Part shown: positions 45,917-56,050 of the stretch, in pieces
Position numbering within the stretch: position 1 is the first letter of the stretch
How the letters are laid out: the number at the start of each line of letters is the position of its first letter
Source: Pseudomonadota bacterium
GTDB taxonomy: Bacteria; Desulfobacterota; Binatia; Binatales; Binataceae
Direction of reading: 5' to 3'
Assembly (NCBI GenBank): GCA_021325025.1
Contig: JAJPHZ010000007.1
Location: 188,190 to 252,189 of the forward strand
DNA length: 64,000 bases
Notes under the pieces: generated by a model
What the model was told of the DNA's origin: nothing
Seen by the model: only the letters and a program-made list of their open reading frames with translations
The model's database searches: none
Program-made: the position numbers and the translations under genes

Positions 45917-46795
45917 TCAGCCCGGCGCCAGGGCGCGGGCGGTGGCGTCGTCGACCTGGGGAGCGCCGTCGGCGGCGGATGACGACAGCGCCAGCACGTC
46001 GATGTGATCGGCGCCGGCGGCGAACTGCGCCTCCAGGCGCGCCGCCAACTGCTCGCGTGTGCCCCATTGCACGATCGCATCGATCAGGCGATCGCTGCCG
46101 CCGTCTTTGAAGTCGTGCTCGGCAAAGCCCATCGCGAGCAGGCAATCGCGATAATTGGGCAGGCGCGAGTAGAAAGCCGTGTACTCCCGGCCGATCGCAC
46201 GCGCCCGGGCCGGGTCGTTCTCCAACACCATGGCCTGAATCACGCACACGGTCTTGTGTGGGCCCACTGCGGCGCGGGCGCGCGCGGTCAGTTCGGGCGG
46301 CGCGAAGGTGACGAACACGCCGTCGGTCTGGCGCGCCAGCTTCATCATCAGCGGCCGCTGCGCCGCGATCAGCAGGGGCGGCTCCTTGGCCGGTTTTGGT
46401 CCCAGAAACGGCGCCGCCTTCATTTTTGCCACGTACTCGCGCATGAACTGATAGGGCTTTTGGTAACTCATCCCGTAGCGATCGACGAACTTCTGATGGC
46501 TGACGCCGACGGTCAGGATGAAGCGCTGGTCGAACAGGCCGGCCAGCGTGCGCGCTGCGTTAATGGTGGTGGCGGCCTCGCGCTTCCACACATTGGCCAC
46601 GCACAGGCCGATCTTGATGCGGCTGGTGTTGGCCAGCAGCAGCGCGGCCATCACGAACGGGTCGCGCCCCACCACCGCCTCGCCGAACCACATCGTGCCG
46701 TACCCCATCGCTTCGAACGTGCGCGCCGCCGCCACCGCTTGCGCCGCGCCCATCGACTCGACGCTGCATGAAATTCCCAGCCGCTCAGATTGCAT
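45917..46795 (-). CDS. LLM-class (luciferase-like, probably F420-dependent) oxidoreductase
   Basis: 292 residues. TIM-barrel luciferase-like fold: ARTFEAMGYGTMWFGEAVVGRDPF, then NTSRIKIGLCVANVWKRE, GLFDQRFILTVGVSH and PPLLIAAQRPLMMKLARQTDG. The short length and ERLGISC start match the F420-dependent subgroup found in actinobacteria and environmental lineages rather than FMN alkanal monooxygenases. The cofactor is inferred. Divergent from kdp with 241 bp between; no good ribosome site is visible. Confidence 0.8.
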   Translation of the reverse strand: MQSERLGISCSVESMGAAQAVAAARTFEAMGYGTMWFGEAVVGRDPFVMAALLLANTSRIKIGLCVANVWKREAATTINAARTLAGLFDQRFILTVGVSHQKFVDRYGMSYQKPYQFMREYVAKMKAAPFLGPKPAKEPPLLIAAQRPLMMKLARQTDGVFVTFAPPELTARARAAVGPHKTVCVIQAMVLENDPARARAIGREYTAFYSRLPNYRDCLLAMGFAEHDFKDGGSDRLIDAIVQWGTREQLAARLEAQFAAGADHIDVLALSSSAADGAPQVDDATARALAPG

Positions 46796-46913
46796 AAAGA
46801 CAATGTGTCTAAACGACGCATCCCGACGTCATGGACCGAGAGCTTTGCCCGAGGCGCACGGCGAGGCAACAGCCCCAGCAAGGGTGCCAAGCGGCGGGCG
46901 CTTGGGGCGTGCT

Positions 46914-46932
46914 GCTTTTCAAATTGAAAAGC
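46914..46932. promoter_or_regulatory. Perfect palindrome, candidate activator site for kdp
   Basis: GCTTTTCAAATTGAAAAGC is a perfect 19 bp palindrome (9 bp arms, central A). Its centre lies about 111 bp upstream of the predicted sigma-54 start site at 47034, the normal distance for an NtrC-type activator dimer. Confidence 0.5.
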
Positions 46933-46962
46933 GCGGCTAGTTGCAATATGAACTGAGGCAGT

Positions 46963-46984
46963 CGGGAATGCTGAGGAATTCCCG
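46963..46984. promoter_or_regulatory. Second inverted repeat upstream of kdp
   Basis: CGGGAAT (46963-46969) and ATTCCCG (46978-46984) form perfect 7 bp arms with 8 nt between, centred about 61 bp before the predicted start. Candidate second activator or repressor site; unrelated in sequence to the 46914 palindrome. Confidence 0.4.
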
Positions 46985-47007
46985 CCCAACTCCGCCATTT
47001 CCCGACC

Positions 47008-47023
47008 CGGCAAGGACTTTGCA
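47008..47023 (+). promoter_or_regulatory. Sigma-54 (-24/-12) promoter of the kdp operon
   Basis: CGGCAAGGACTTTGCA matches the TGGCAC-N5-TTGCA consensus at all but two conserved positions, with GG and GC exactly spaced. The start site would be about 47034, three bases before the first ORF. An NtrC-type sigma-54 activator is encoded at the end of the same cluster. Confidence 0.65.
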
Positions 47024-47036
47024 GCGGCGCTCTCCT

Positions 47037-47120
47037 ATGCTGGATCTCCTGTCCGTCGCGGCAACCGTGCTCTTCTTTCTGGTCAGTCTGGCCTACGTGC
47101 GGGGGTGCCAAAAACTATGA
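47037..47120 (+). CDS. 27-residue membrane peptide leading the kdp operon
   Basis: MLDLLSVAATVLFFLVSLAY followed by VRGCQKL: one transmembrane helix with a positively charged cytoplasmic end. Its TGA overlaps the kdpF ATG (ATGA), so translation is coupled. Similar tiny membrane ORFs precede kdpF in many kdp operons by my recollection. It may be an extra small Kdp subunit or a coupling leader. The predicted transcript would begin only about 3 nt before it, leaving no room for a Shine-Dalgarno. Confidence 0.6.
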   Translation: MLDLLSVAATVLFFLVSLAYVRGCQKL

Positions 47121-47209
47121 CGCCTTTGGAATTGACGCTCAGCATCATTATGGCCGCGGGCCTCACCGCCTACCTGGTGTACGCGATGCTGCGCGCGGAA
47201 AAGTTCTGA
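47117..47209 (+). CDS. kdpF: KdpF, small stabilising subunit of the Kdp potassium ATPase
   Basis: 30 residues (MTPLELTLSIIMAAGLTAYL...EKF), a single transmembrane helix with the usual Y-x-L/V-x-x-A-M/L-L-R-A/P-E-K-F ending. It sits 15 bp before kdpA. KdpF stabilises the KdpFABC complex in the membrane. Confidence 0.85.
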   Translation: MTPLELTLSIIMAAGLTAYLVYAMLRAEKF

Positions 47210-47224
47210 CAGGAACGAGCTTTC

Positions 47225-48952
47225 ATGATGGTCGATGCTGTCCTTCAGGTGGGAGTGTTCGCGCTTGTGGTCACTATCGTCAGCGTGCCGCTGGGGTTGT
47301 ACATGGCGCGGGTCTTCTGCGAGGAGCGCACCTTGCTCGACCCTGTGCTCAGGCCCGTCGAGCGCGCGATTTACCGGCTGTGCGGCGTGCGTCCGGGCAC
47401 CGAGATGACCTGGGCCGAATACGCGGCCGCGATCCTGCTGTTTTCGATGGCCGGGATGCTGGTGCTCTACGGCCTGGAGCGTATGCAGCAGGTGCTGCCG
47501 TTCAACCCGCAGGGCTTGGGGCCGGTTGCGCAGGACCTGGCCTTCAATACCGCGGCGAGCTTCGCCACCAACACCAACTGGCAGGCCTACGCGGGCGAGT
47601 CGACGATGAGCTACCTGACCCAGATGGCGGGGCTGACCTTTCACAACTTTGTTTCGGCGGCGGTGGGAATCGCGGCGGCGATCGCGGTGATACGCGGCTT
47701 TGTGCGCCGCAGCGCCCGCACCATCGGCAATTTCTGGGTCGATCTGACCCGCGCTGTCCTGTGGGTTCTGCTGCCGATTTGTCTGGTCGGTGCACTGATA
47801 CTGGTCTGGCAGGGCGTGCCGCAGAACTTGCGCCCCTACGTCCACGCCAGAACTTTGGAAGGCGCCGAACAGGTAATCGCGCAGGGGCCGGTGGCGTCGC
47901 AGGAGATAGTCAAGGAGCTGGGCACCAACGGCGGCGGCTTCTTCAACGCCAACTCTGCCCATCCGTATGAAAATCCTACACCTCTTACCAATCTGCTCGA
48001 GATGCTGGCGATCTTCGCAATCCCCGCCGGCCTGACCCATACGTTCGGCCGGATGGCGGGGGACCGGCGCCTGGGATGGGCACTGTTTGGCGCGATGGCG
48101 CTGCTGTTCCTGGCGGGGGCGGAGGCGGCGATTTGGGCCGAACAGAGCGGTAACCCCAATTTTGCGAGGCTGGGACTCCAGCAAACCGCATCCGCCGCGC
48201 AAAGCGGCGGCAACATGGAGGGCAAGGAGGTCCGCAACGGCATCGTCAACTCCGCGCTGTGGGCCACCATCACCACCGATACCTCGTGCGGCGCGGTCAA
48301 CTCGATGCACGACAGCTTCACGCCGCTGGGTGGCTTTATTCCGCTGCTCAACATGCAGATCGGCGAGATCATCTTCGGCGGCGTCGGCTCGGGGCTGTTC
48401 GGCATGCTGGTGATGGCGGTGCTGGCGGTGTTTATCGCAGGGCTGATGGTGGGCCGCACCCCGGAGTATCTGGGCAAAAAGATCGAAGGCCGCGAGATGA
48501 AACTGGCGATGCTCTACGTGCTGATCTTCCCCGCCGTGATTCTGCTGCCGGCCGGTGCCGCGATGGTGACCAAGGCGGGACTGGCCGCAATCACCAATCC
48601 CGGCCCGCACGGCTTTACGCAAGTTCTCTACGCGTTCACGCAGGCCGGCGCCAACAATGGCTCGGCGTTTGCCGGACTCAACGCCAACGCCCCCTTTTAC
48701 AACTGGACGCTGGTGTTAAGCATGCTGTCGGGACGCTTCATGATGATGATCCCGGCGCTGGCGCTGGCCGGCTCGCTGGCCGGCAAAAGAGCGGTGCCGC
48801 CCAGTGCGGGGACCTTTCCCACCAACGGCGTTAGCTTCGTGATTCTGCTGGTCGGCGTGATCCTGATCGTCGCGGCGCTGACGTTTTTCCCCGCCGACGC
48901 CCTGGGCCCGATCGTCGAGCATCTGGCGATGCAGGCGGGCAAGCTGTACTGA
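47225..48952 (+). CDS. kdpA: Potassium-transporting ATPase A subunit
   Basis: 575 residues, about 10 transmembrane helices. The selectivity-filter loops are recognisable: [40 protein letters not shown] and [14 protein letters not shown]. KdpA is the SKT-superfamily channel-like subunit that binds K+ and passes it to KdpB. ATG 47225 (or 47228), 15 bp after kdpF. Standard length and order. Confidence 0.96.
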   Translation: MMVDAVLQVGVFALVVTIVSVPLGLYMARVFCEERTLLDPVLRPVERAIYRLCGVRPGTEMTWAEYAAAILLFSMAGMLVLYGLERMQQVLPFNPQGLGPVAQDLAFNTAASFATNTNWQAYAGESTMSYLTQMAGLTFHNFVSAAVGIAAAIAVIRGFVRRSARTIGNFWVDLTRAVLWVLLPICLVGALILVWQGVPQNLRPYVHARTLEGAEQVIAQGPVASQEIVKELGTNGGGFFNANSAHPYENPTPLTNLLEMLAIFAIPAGLTHTFGRMAGDRRLGWALFGAMALLFLAGAEAAIWAEQSGNPNFARLGLQQTASAAQSGGNMEGKEVRNGIVNSALWATITTDTSCGAVNSMHDSFTPLGGFIPLLNMQIGEIIFGGVGSGLFGMLVMAVLAVFIAGLMVGRTPEYLGKKIEGREMKLAMLYVLIFPAVILLPAGAAMVTKAGLAAITNPGPHGFTQVLYAFTQAGANNGSAFAGLNANAPFYNWTLVLSMLSGRFMMMIPALALAGSLAGKRAVPPSAGTFPTNGVSFVILLVGVILIVAALTFFPADALGPIVEHLAMQAGKLY

Positions 48953-48962
48953 GCCAGGCGTT

Positions 48963-51017
<2,055 letters not shown>

Positions 51018-51026
51018 GAGCACGCC

Positions 51027-51614
51027 ATGCGAACCCTTGTCGTTGCCATCAAGATGACCATCGTGCTGACCGTGCTGCTCGGCCTGGCCTATCCGCTCGC
51101 TATGTGCGCCATCGCGCGCCTCCTCTTTCCGCATCAGGCGCAGGGCAGTCTGATTGTCCGCGGCGCAGACGTGATCGGCTCCGCGCTGATCGGACAGAAG
51201 TTCAGCGCGCCGGGTTACTTTCACAGCCGCCCTTCGGCTGCGGGCTATGACGCCCGCGCGTCCTCGGGCTCCAACCTGGGCCCCACTAACCGGGCTTTGA
51301 TCGATGCGGTAAAATCACGCCTTAAGGACGTGCTTGAAGCGAACCCGGGCACGACGCCGGCGCAGGTCCCAATCGATCTGGTAACGGCGTCGGGCAGCGG
51401 GCTTGATCCGGAAATCAGCCCGGCGGCGGCCGAGTTGCAAGTGCCAAGGGTGGCCAGGGCGCGCGCCATCAGCGAGCGGCAGGTCCGCAAGCTGGTCGAG
51501 CAATTCACGCGTGGCCGCTGGCTGGGCATCCTGGGCGAACCGGGCGTCAACGTACTCAAGCTGAACCTGGCGCTGGATCAGGCGGCGCCAGTCTCGCGTC
51601 AGGCGCGCCGGTAG
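51027..51614 (+). CDS. kdpC: Potassium-transporting ATPase C subunit
   Basis: 195 residues. One N-terminal transmembrane helix (about 8-30), then the periplasmic domain with the family motif [18 protein letters not shown] and [11 protein letters not shown], ending in [14 protein letters not shown] [12 protein letters not shown]. KdpC assists ATP binding and K+ entry. It closes the structural operon; 208 bp without a gene follow before the kdpD-like gene, containing a distant inverted repeat (TGGGGCGGG 51727-51735, CCCGCCCCA 51775-51783). Confidence 0.95.
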   Translation: MRTLVVAIKMTIVLTVLLGLAYPLAMCAIARLLFPHQAQGSLIVRGADVIGSALIGQKFSAPGYFHSRPSAAGYDARASSGSNLGPTNRALIDAVKSRLKDVLEANPGTTPAQVPIDLVTASGSGLDPEISPAAAELQVPRVARARAISERQVRKLVEQFTRGRWLGILGEPGVNVLKLNLALDQAAPVSRQARR

Positions 51615-51822
51615 CCCTCACTGCCGACCACCTTTCGACCGACAGAGCATTACGCCAAAGCGGGGAGGCCACGAGCAGAAACAATTAGCTTAATTGACGG
51701 GCCTTGTCGAAGCGGACAGGAATAAGTGGGGCGGGCGTTCCTACCTGCCATCGATGCGCGAGCACACAGGAGCTCCCGCCCCATTGGTTTATGGTGTGGT
51801 GCTGGTACCGTGACAGGGCCTG

Positions 51823-53022
51823 ATGCGCAACAGACTCACTGCGCGACCCAAGTCCATGGCCGAACAGGAACAGCGCCGCGACCCTGAATCCTTCCTGGGC
51901 CTTGAGGCCGAAGCGCCCAAGGGCAAGCTCAAGGTGTATTTGGGCGGCGCGGCCGGAGTGGGCAAGACCTACCGGATGCTGGAGGAGGCCCATCAGTTGC
52001 GCAAGCAGGGCCACGACGTGGTCCTGGGTCTGATCGAGCCCCATCAACGCACGGAGACCGCCGAGTTGATCGGCGACCTCGAAGTCATCCCGCTGCGCGA
52101 AATTTCCTACCGCGGCGCGACGCTTAAGGAGATGGACCTCGACGCGATCCTGGCGCGCAAGCCCGAGTACGTGATCGTCGACGAACTGGCGCATACCAAC
52201 GCGCCCGGCTCACGCCATGCCAAGCGCTTCCAGGACGTCGAGGAACTGCTCGCCGCCGGCATCAACGTCATCACCGCGCTCAACGTGCAGCACCTGGAAA
52301 GCATGGCGCCGGTGGTCAAGCGCATCACCGGCGTCGAGGTGCGCGAGACCGTGCCCGATTCCTTCATCGCGCGGGCCGGCCAGATTATCGACGTCGATAT
52401 CTCGGTCGAGGCGCTGCGCCAGCGCCTGCGCGAGGGCAAGATCTATCCACCCGAGCAGATTGAGGCCGCCTTCCGCAACTTCTTCCGGCCCGGCAACCTG
52501 GGGGCGCTGCGCGAACTGGCGCTGCAGCAGGTGGCGCGCGACCAGCGCCGCAAGCGCGAAGAGCGCGAGATGCTCAAGCGCGAGGGCGGCCGCCGTCCGG
52601 CGCCCGAGGAACGCATCATGGTCTGCCTGTCCTCGCGTCCGGGCAGCAGCCTGCAACTGTTGCGCAAGGCAGCGCGCGCCGCTGGCGACGCCAACGCCGA
52701 CTGGTACGCGGTGCACGTCGAAACGCCGGCCGAATCGACCCGCAAGATCAGCAGCCGCGACTTCCGGGCGCTGCTGGACTCGATCAATCTGGCCGCCGAC
52801 ATGGGTGCCGAGGTGGTGTGGCTCAAAGGCCCCGACGCGGTCGGGGCGCTGCTGGATTTCGCGCACGAAAAGCGCATCACGCGGATCATCGTGGGCCGCA
52901 CCCGGCCGGGCCTGCTGGGCCGGCTGTTCAGACGCTCGGTGACGCGGCGGCTGATCGAACGGGCACGCGACTTCGACGTGCACGTGATCAGCGACTCGGA
53001 CGAACAGGAGGCATCGCAATGA
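51823..53022 (+). CDS. kdpD: Short KdpD: sensor KdpD domain plus USP domain, no kinase
   Basis: 399 residues (ATG 51823; ATG 51856 gives 388 and is the more typical N-terminus). KdpD N-terminal domain with Walker A GGAAGVGKT, EPHQRTET and the conserved DELAHTNAPGSRHAKRFQD and ALNVQHLES. From about residue 260 a universal-stress-protein domain follows (IMVCLSSRPGSSLQLLRKA ... RITRIIVGRTRPGLLGRLF). It stops there: the four transmembrane helices, GAF and histidine kinase of full KdpD are absent. A separate kinase lies at 54251. Family knowledge: such short KdpDs bind cyclic-di-AMP or ATP and modulate partner kinases. Ends overlapping a degraded second USP copy. Confidence 0.9.
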   Translation: MRNRLTARPKSMAEQEQRRDPESFLGLEAEAPKGKLKVYLGGAAGVGKTYRMLEEAHQLRKQGHDVVLGLIEPHQRTETAELIGDLEVIPLREISYRGATLKEMDLDAILARKPEYVIVDELAHTNAPGSRHAKRFQDVEELLAAGINVITALNVQHLESMAPVVKRITGVEVRETVPDSFIARAGQIIDVDISVEALRQRLREGKIYPPEQIEAAFRNFFRPGNLGALRELALQQVARDQRRKREEREMLKREGGRRPAPEERIMVCLSSRPGSSLQLLRKAARAAGDANADWYAVHVETPAESTRKISSRDFRALLDSINLAADMGAEVVWLKGPDAVGALLDFAHEKRITRIIVGRTRPGLLGRLFRRSVTRRLIERARDFDVHVISDSDEQEASQ

Positions 53023-53039
53023 GCGGCGGCGCCCAGGCG

Positions 53040-53217
53040 GTGTGGCCCAAAGGCGCCCGACGTTGCTCAAGCGCTGCTCGATTTCGCCCGTGACGCGCGG
53101 GTCAAGCGCATCATCGTCGGGCGCGCCCGTCACGGACTGGGTGCCCGGCTGGGCGAGTGTTCGGTGGCCGGCGAGCTAATCGACCGAAAAGACGAATTCG
53201 AGATCGAAGTTGTGGTG
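53040..53217 (+). pseudogene. Degraded second KdpD USP-domain end
   Basis: Translation of VWPKG (53040-53054), then after skipping one base (G53055) PDVAQALLDFARDARVKRII, continues as VGRARHGLGARLGECSVAGE and DRKDEFEIEVVV. This follows closely the last 60 residues of the intact protein just upstream (VVWLKGPDAVGALLDFAHEK, RIIVGRTRPGLLGRLFRRSV, RDFDVHVIS). A one-base insertion breaks the frame and there is no N-terminal part. It is the remnant of a partial tandem duplication or of an exchanged kdpD. Confidence 0.7.
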
Positions 53218-53257
53218 GGCTTGGGCGCAAGCCGCGCTCGGGCTGAGCGCGGCTGCT

Positions 53258-53569
53258 TCAGGCGCAAAGCACGAGTGCCGCGCAAATCATCAACCCGCCG
53301 GCGGTCACTGCGCGGGCGGTTGGGAGTTGGCCAAACACGGCCGCCGCGACGATTTGCGAGACCACGAAGAACGTCACGATGTAGATGCCCATCAGGCGGC
53401 CGAAATTGAGGCTGCCCAGGTTGACCACCACGCCATAGGCGACCAGACAGGCCGCGCCGGCCAGCATCGGCAGCGCACGCCGTTGCAGACCAACGCGCAC
53501 CAGCGCGTCGCCGCCCGCCTCCAAAATCGCCGCCCCAATCAGCAGGGCGGCAAGCCTGAGAGAATGCAT
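53258..53569 (-). CDS. Small DMT/SMR-like membrane transporter
   Basis: 103 residues from ATG 53569 (AAGG about 9 nt upstream; ATG 53578 is an alternative). Four transmembrane helices: LAALLIGAAILEAGGDALVR, MLAGAACLVAYGVVVNL, IYIVTFFVVSQIVAAAVFG and AVTAGGLMICAALVL. The Glu in helix 1 (AAILEAGGD) is at the position of the essential SMR glutamate. Could export a small cation or serve as a half-size DMT unit. Oppositely oriented inside the kdp regulatory cluster, so probably a later insertion. Confidence 0.65.
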   Translation of the reverse strand: MHSLRLAALLIGAAILEAGGDALVRVGLQRRALPMLAGAACLVAYGVVVNLGSLNFGRLMGIYIVTFFVVSQIVAAAVFGQLPTARAVTAGGLMICAALVLCA

Positions 53570-53728
53570 GGCCGGCATCCTTACAGAACACCTCGCCCGG
53601 GTCACGTTTCAAAGTGAAATGCGGGTTCGTGCAATGTTAAATGTGCGCCGCGTGCGGACGCACAGAATACTTCCGGACACGGCCTTTCGCGCTGCGGCAC
53701 AGGTCGTGCTTGTGCATCCTGTCAGCAG

Positions 53729-54076
53729 GTGGCTCATCGCACCGTGAAGCACGACTACTTCATCGAGGACCTGGGCCGGCCGCGCGGCTGGTTTAAAGCG
53801 CATCACTACCGCTACTGCTGTTTGCGCTGCGGCTGGCTGTTTTTGGTCGAGGGCCGGGCCAGGGTGCAGCCCCTGGGAGAGCGGGGCGAGCTGCTATGGG
53901 GGCCGGAGGCGGTGGCGCGAGTCCAAACCTTCGTGGACGGTCCGTGCGCGGCGGCCGACGCACCGGCAATCCCCGCCCCCGGCGCGCACAGCACGCCGGA
54001 GAAAAGACCGCGCCCCGCAGTTGGCCGGCGCCGCGACGGCATCCCCGAATCATCGCGGCAAAGTAGGGCGCGCTGA
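53729..54076 (+). CDS. Small protein with a zinc-ribbon-like CxxC, unknown
   Basis: About 115 residues; start uncertain (GTG 53729 or GTG 53744). The first 70 residues look conserved: VKHDYFIEDLGRPRGWFKAHHYRYCCLRCGWLFLVEG, in which CLRC could hold a metal or a disulphide, then an acidic/aromatic stretch. The C-terminal 45 residues are Pro/Arg-rich and may be non-coding read-through. No function recognised. Lies between the KdpD remnant and the sensor kinase. Confidence 0.45.
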   Translation: MAHRTVKHDYFIEDLGRPRGWFKAHHYRYCCLRCGWLFLVEGRARVQPLGERGELLWGPEAVARVQTFVDGPCAAADAPAIPAPGAHSTPEKRPRPAVGRRRDGIPESSRQSRAR

Positions 54077-54250
54077 AGGGATTGCGCTTGGCCGCCTGAA
54101 TGAACCGCGGCAGGCGTCGCACCGCAGAGCCCGATCAATCCTGATCATTTCCATGCTAAATTGTAGTCATTGGCGCCGACCCGCTTTGCCGGTGGGATAC
54201 TGGCCGCGGAACCTCCTTGCGCCTACCAGTCATCGGCAAGAAAAATCACT

Positions 54251-56050
54251 ATGAAGGTCTCGTCCTTAAGCAGCAGAATCCGCAACGGCACCTTGCTGAT
54301 GCTGGCGATTGCGCTGGTGGCGGGGGTGAGCGCTCTGCCCCGGGTGTATCTGCTGGGCGGCGCAATCCGCAGCACGCTGTACCGCAATTACATCAGTATC
54401 GAAGCTGCACAGCACATGAATGCGGCGTTGTCCGCGGTGCAGCTCGCCCAGCGCGACGGAACGCTCAAGGATGTGCTGGCGGCCAATCGCAACGAGTTCA
54501 TGCACTGGATCAGCGTCGAACTCGCCGACATCACCGAGGTCGGCGAGGCGGAGCTGGCCCACGATATCCAACGGCGGGGACGGCTGCTGTTTGACGGCTT
54601 GGAGCACGCCCCCGATAAGCGGCGTGACCGCGAGTTCGACGCGCTGCGCGGCAAGCTGGACGAGCTGGTGCGGATGAACAAGGAGGCGATGTTCCGCGCC
54701 GACAGCCGCGCCACGCTGATGGGAAAGCGGTTGGCCTACGAGTATGCGGGCGGCCTGGCCCTGCTTTTTCTGATCGGAATCGCGCTGTCATGGACGCTGG
54801 CCTGGACCATTTCCAAGCCGCTGGCCGAGCTCACCGACCGGCTGCGCAGCTTCAGCCTGCGCGGCCCCTCGCTGCGGCTGGGCGAGCAGAGCGTGGCGGA
54901 GTTGCAGGCGGTGGCGCAGGAATTCAACCGGATGGCGGAGCGGCTGGAGGAATTCGACAAGCTCAACGTCGACCGGCTGATTTACGAAAAGAGCAAGACC
55001 GAGGCGATTATCGAGGGCCTTGAAGACGGAATCGTGATGATCGACACACGCGGCATCGTTGCGCATATCAACGAGCTGGCGTCGATTATCCTGGGCGTGG
55101 AGCGCGAGGCTGCGCTGGGCAGCCCGTTTGACGACCTCGACAGCAGCCATCCGCACTACTTGCGCATTCGGGCGGCGGTGCAGGACATGCGTGCGCGCCC
55201 CGAGGCGCGGCAGGTGGAAATCGATCTGCACGTGCGCGGGCGCGATCACACCTATGTGCTCAAGGCGGTGCCGCTGCGCCAGGCCCAGGGACCGTCCTTC
55301 GGGACGATCCTGATTTTGCAGGACATCACCTATCTGCGCGACAAGGACCGGGCGCGCGCCAACCTGGTCGCCACGCTTTCGCATGAACTCAAGACCCCAC
55401 TGACGTCGCTGGCGCTGGCCGCCGAACTGCTCGACCGCTCCAGGTCCAATCTCGACGCCAAGCAGTGCGAATGGCTGACCACGATTCGGGAAGAGGTGAC
55501 CCGGATGCGCCAGCTTGCCGACAGTCTGTTGGGTGTCGCGCACGGCGAGGGCGCCGCCATCGCGCTGCGGCGCGTGCCGCTGAACTTCAGCGATCTGGTC
55601 GGCTCGGTGGTGCGCAGCTTCGGTATCCAGGCCGAGCAGAAGCAGGTCACGCTGCAGGTGCAAATCGCCGCGCCCGAACTGTGCATAACGGGCGATCCGG
55701 TCAAGCTGTCGTGGGTGGTGTCCAACCTGGTCGGCAACGCGCTGCGCTACACTCCGCCCGGCGGCACCATCGCGGTGTGCGCGGAGCGGTGCGAGGACGG
55801 CGTGCGGCTGCGGGTGCGCGACAGCGGCCCCGGAATCGCGCCACAGATTCGCGCCCATCTGTTCGAGCGCTTCACGCAATGGAGCCCCAACGGTTTGGAG
55901 GCCGGCCCGGGCGGCCTGGGTCTGGCGATCGTCAAGGATATCGTCGAAGGGCACGGCGGCCGCATCTTCGTGGAGAGCTCCGCGGGCGGGAGCGAATTCA
56001 CGGTCGAGGTGCCGGCGGGAATCCACGATGGCGCGGCTGCTCATAGTTGA
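54251..56050 (+). CDS. HAMP-PAS sensor histidine kinase (KinB-like)
   Basis: 599 residues from ATG 54251. TM1 about 13-35, a periplasmic helical sensor region 36-165, TM2 about 167-187, HAMP 188-238 (ISKPLAELTDRLRSF), PAS 245-360 (IIEGLEDGIVMIDTRGIVAH), HisKA with phospho-acceptor His378 (SHELKTPLTS) and a HATPase domain with GNALRYTPPGG, DSGPGIAP and GGLGLAIVKDIVEGHGG. It overlaps the response-regulator gene by 23 bp, so the two form a cognate pair. Being next to kdpFABC and a kinase-less KdpD, it probably supplies the missing kinase for potassium or turgor signalling; that partnership is inferred. Confidence 0.9.
   Translation: MKVSSLSSRIRNGTLLMLAIALVAGVSALPRVYLLGGAIRSTLYRNYISIEAAQHMNAALSAVQLAQRDGTLKDVLAANRNEFMHWISVELADITEVGEAELAHDIQRRGRLLFDGLEHAPDKRRDREFDALRGKLDELVRMNKEAMFRADSRATLMGKRLAYEYAGGLALLFLIGIALSWTLAWTISKPLAELTDRLRSFSLRGPSLRLGEQSVAELQAVAQEFNRMAERLEEFDKLNVDRLIYEKSKTEAIIEGLEDGIVMIDTRGIVAHINELASIILGVEREAALGSPFDDLDSSHPHYLRIRAAVQDMRARPEARQVEIDLHVRGRDHTYVLKAVPLRQAQGPSFGTILILQDITYLRDKDRARANLVATLSHELKTPLTSLALAAELLDRSRSNLDAKQCEWLTTIREEVTRMRQLADSLLGVAHGEGAAIALRRVPLNFSDLVGSVVRSFGIQAEQKQVTLQVQIAAPELCITGDPVKLSWVVSNLVGNALRYTPPGGTIAVCAERCEDGVRLRVRDSGPGIAPQIRAHLFERFTQWSPNGLEAGPGGLGLAIVKDIVEGHGGRIFVESSAGGSEFTVEVPAGIHDGAAAHS

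Noticed and set aside
51615..51822. Possible cyclic-di-AMP riboswitch between kdpC and kdpD
   Set aside because: Only a distant 9 bp inverted repeat (51727-51735 with 51775-51783) is present; the conserved pseudo-symmetric core of ydaO-type riboswitches is not recognisable.
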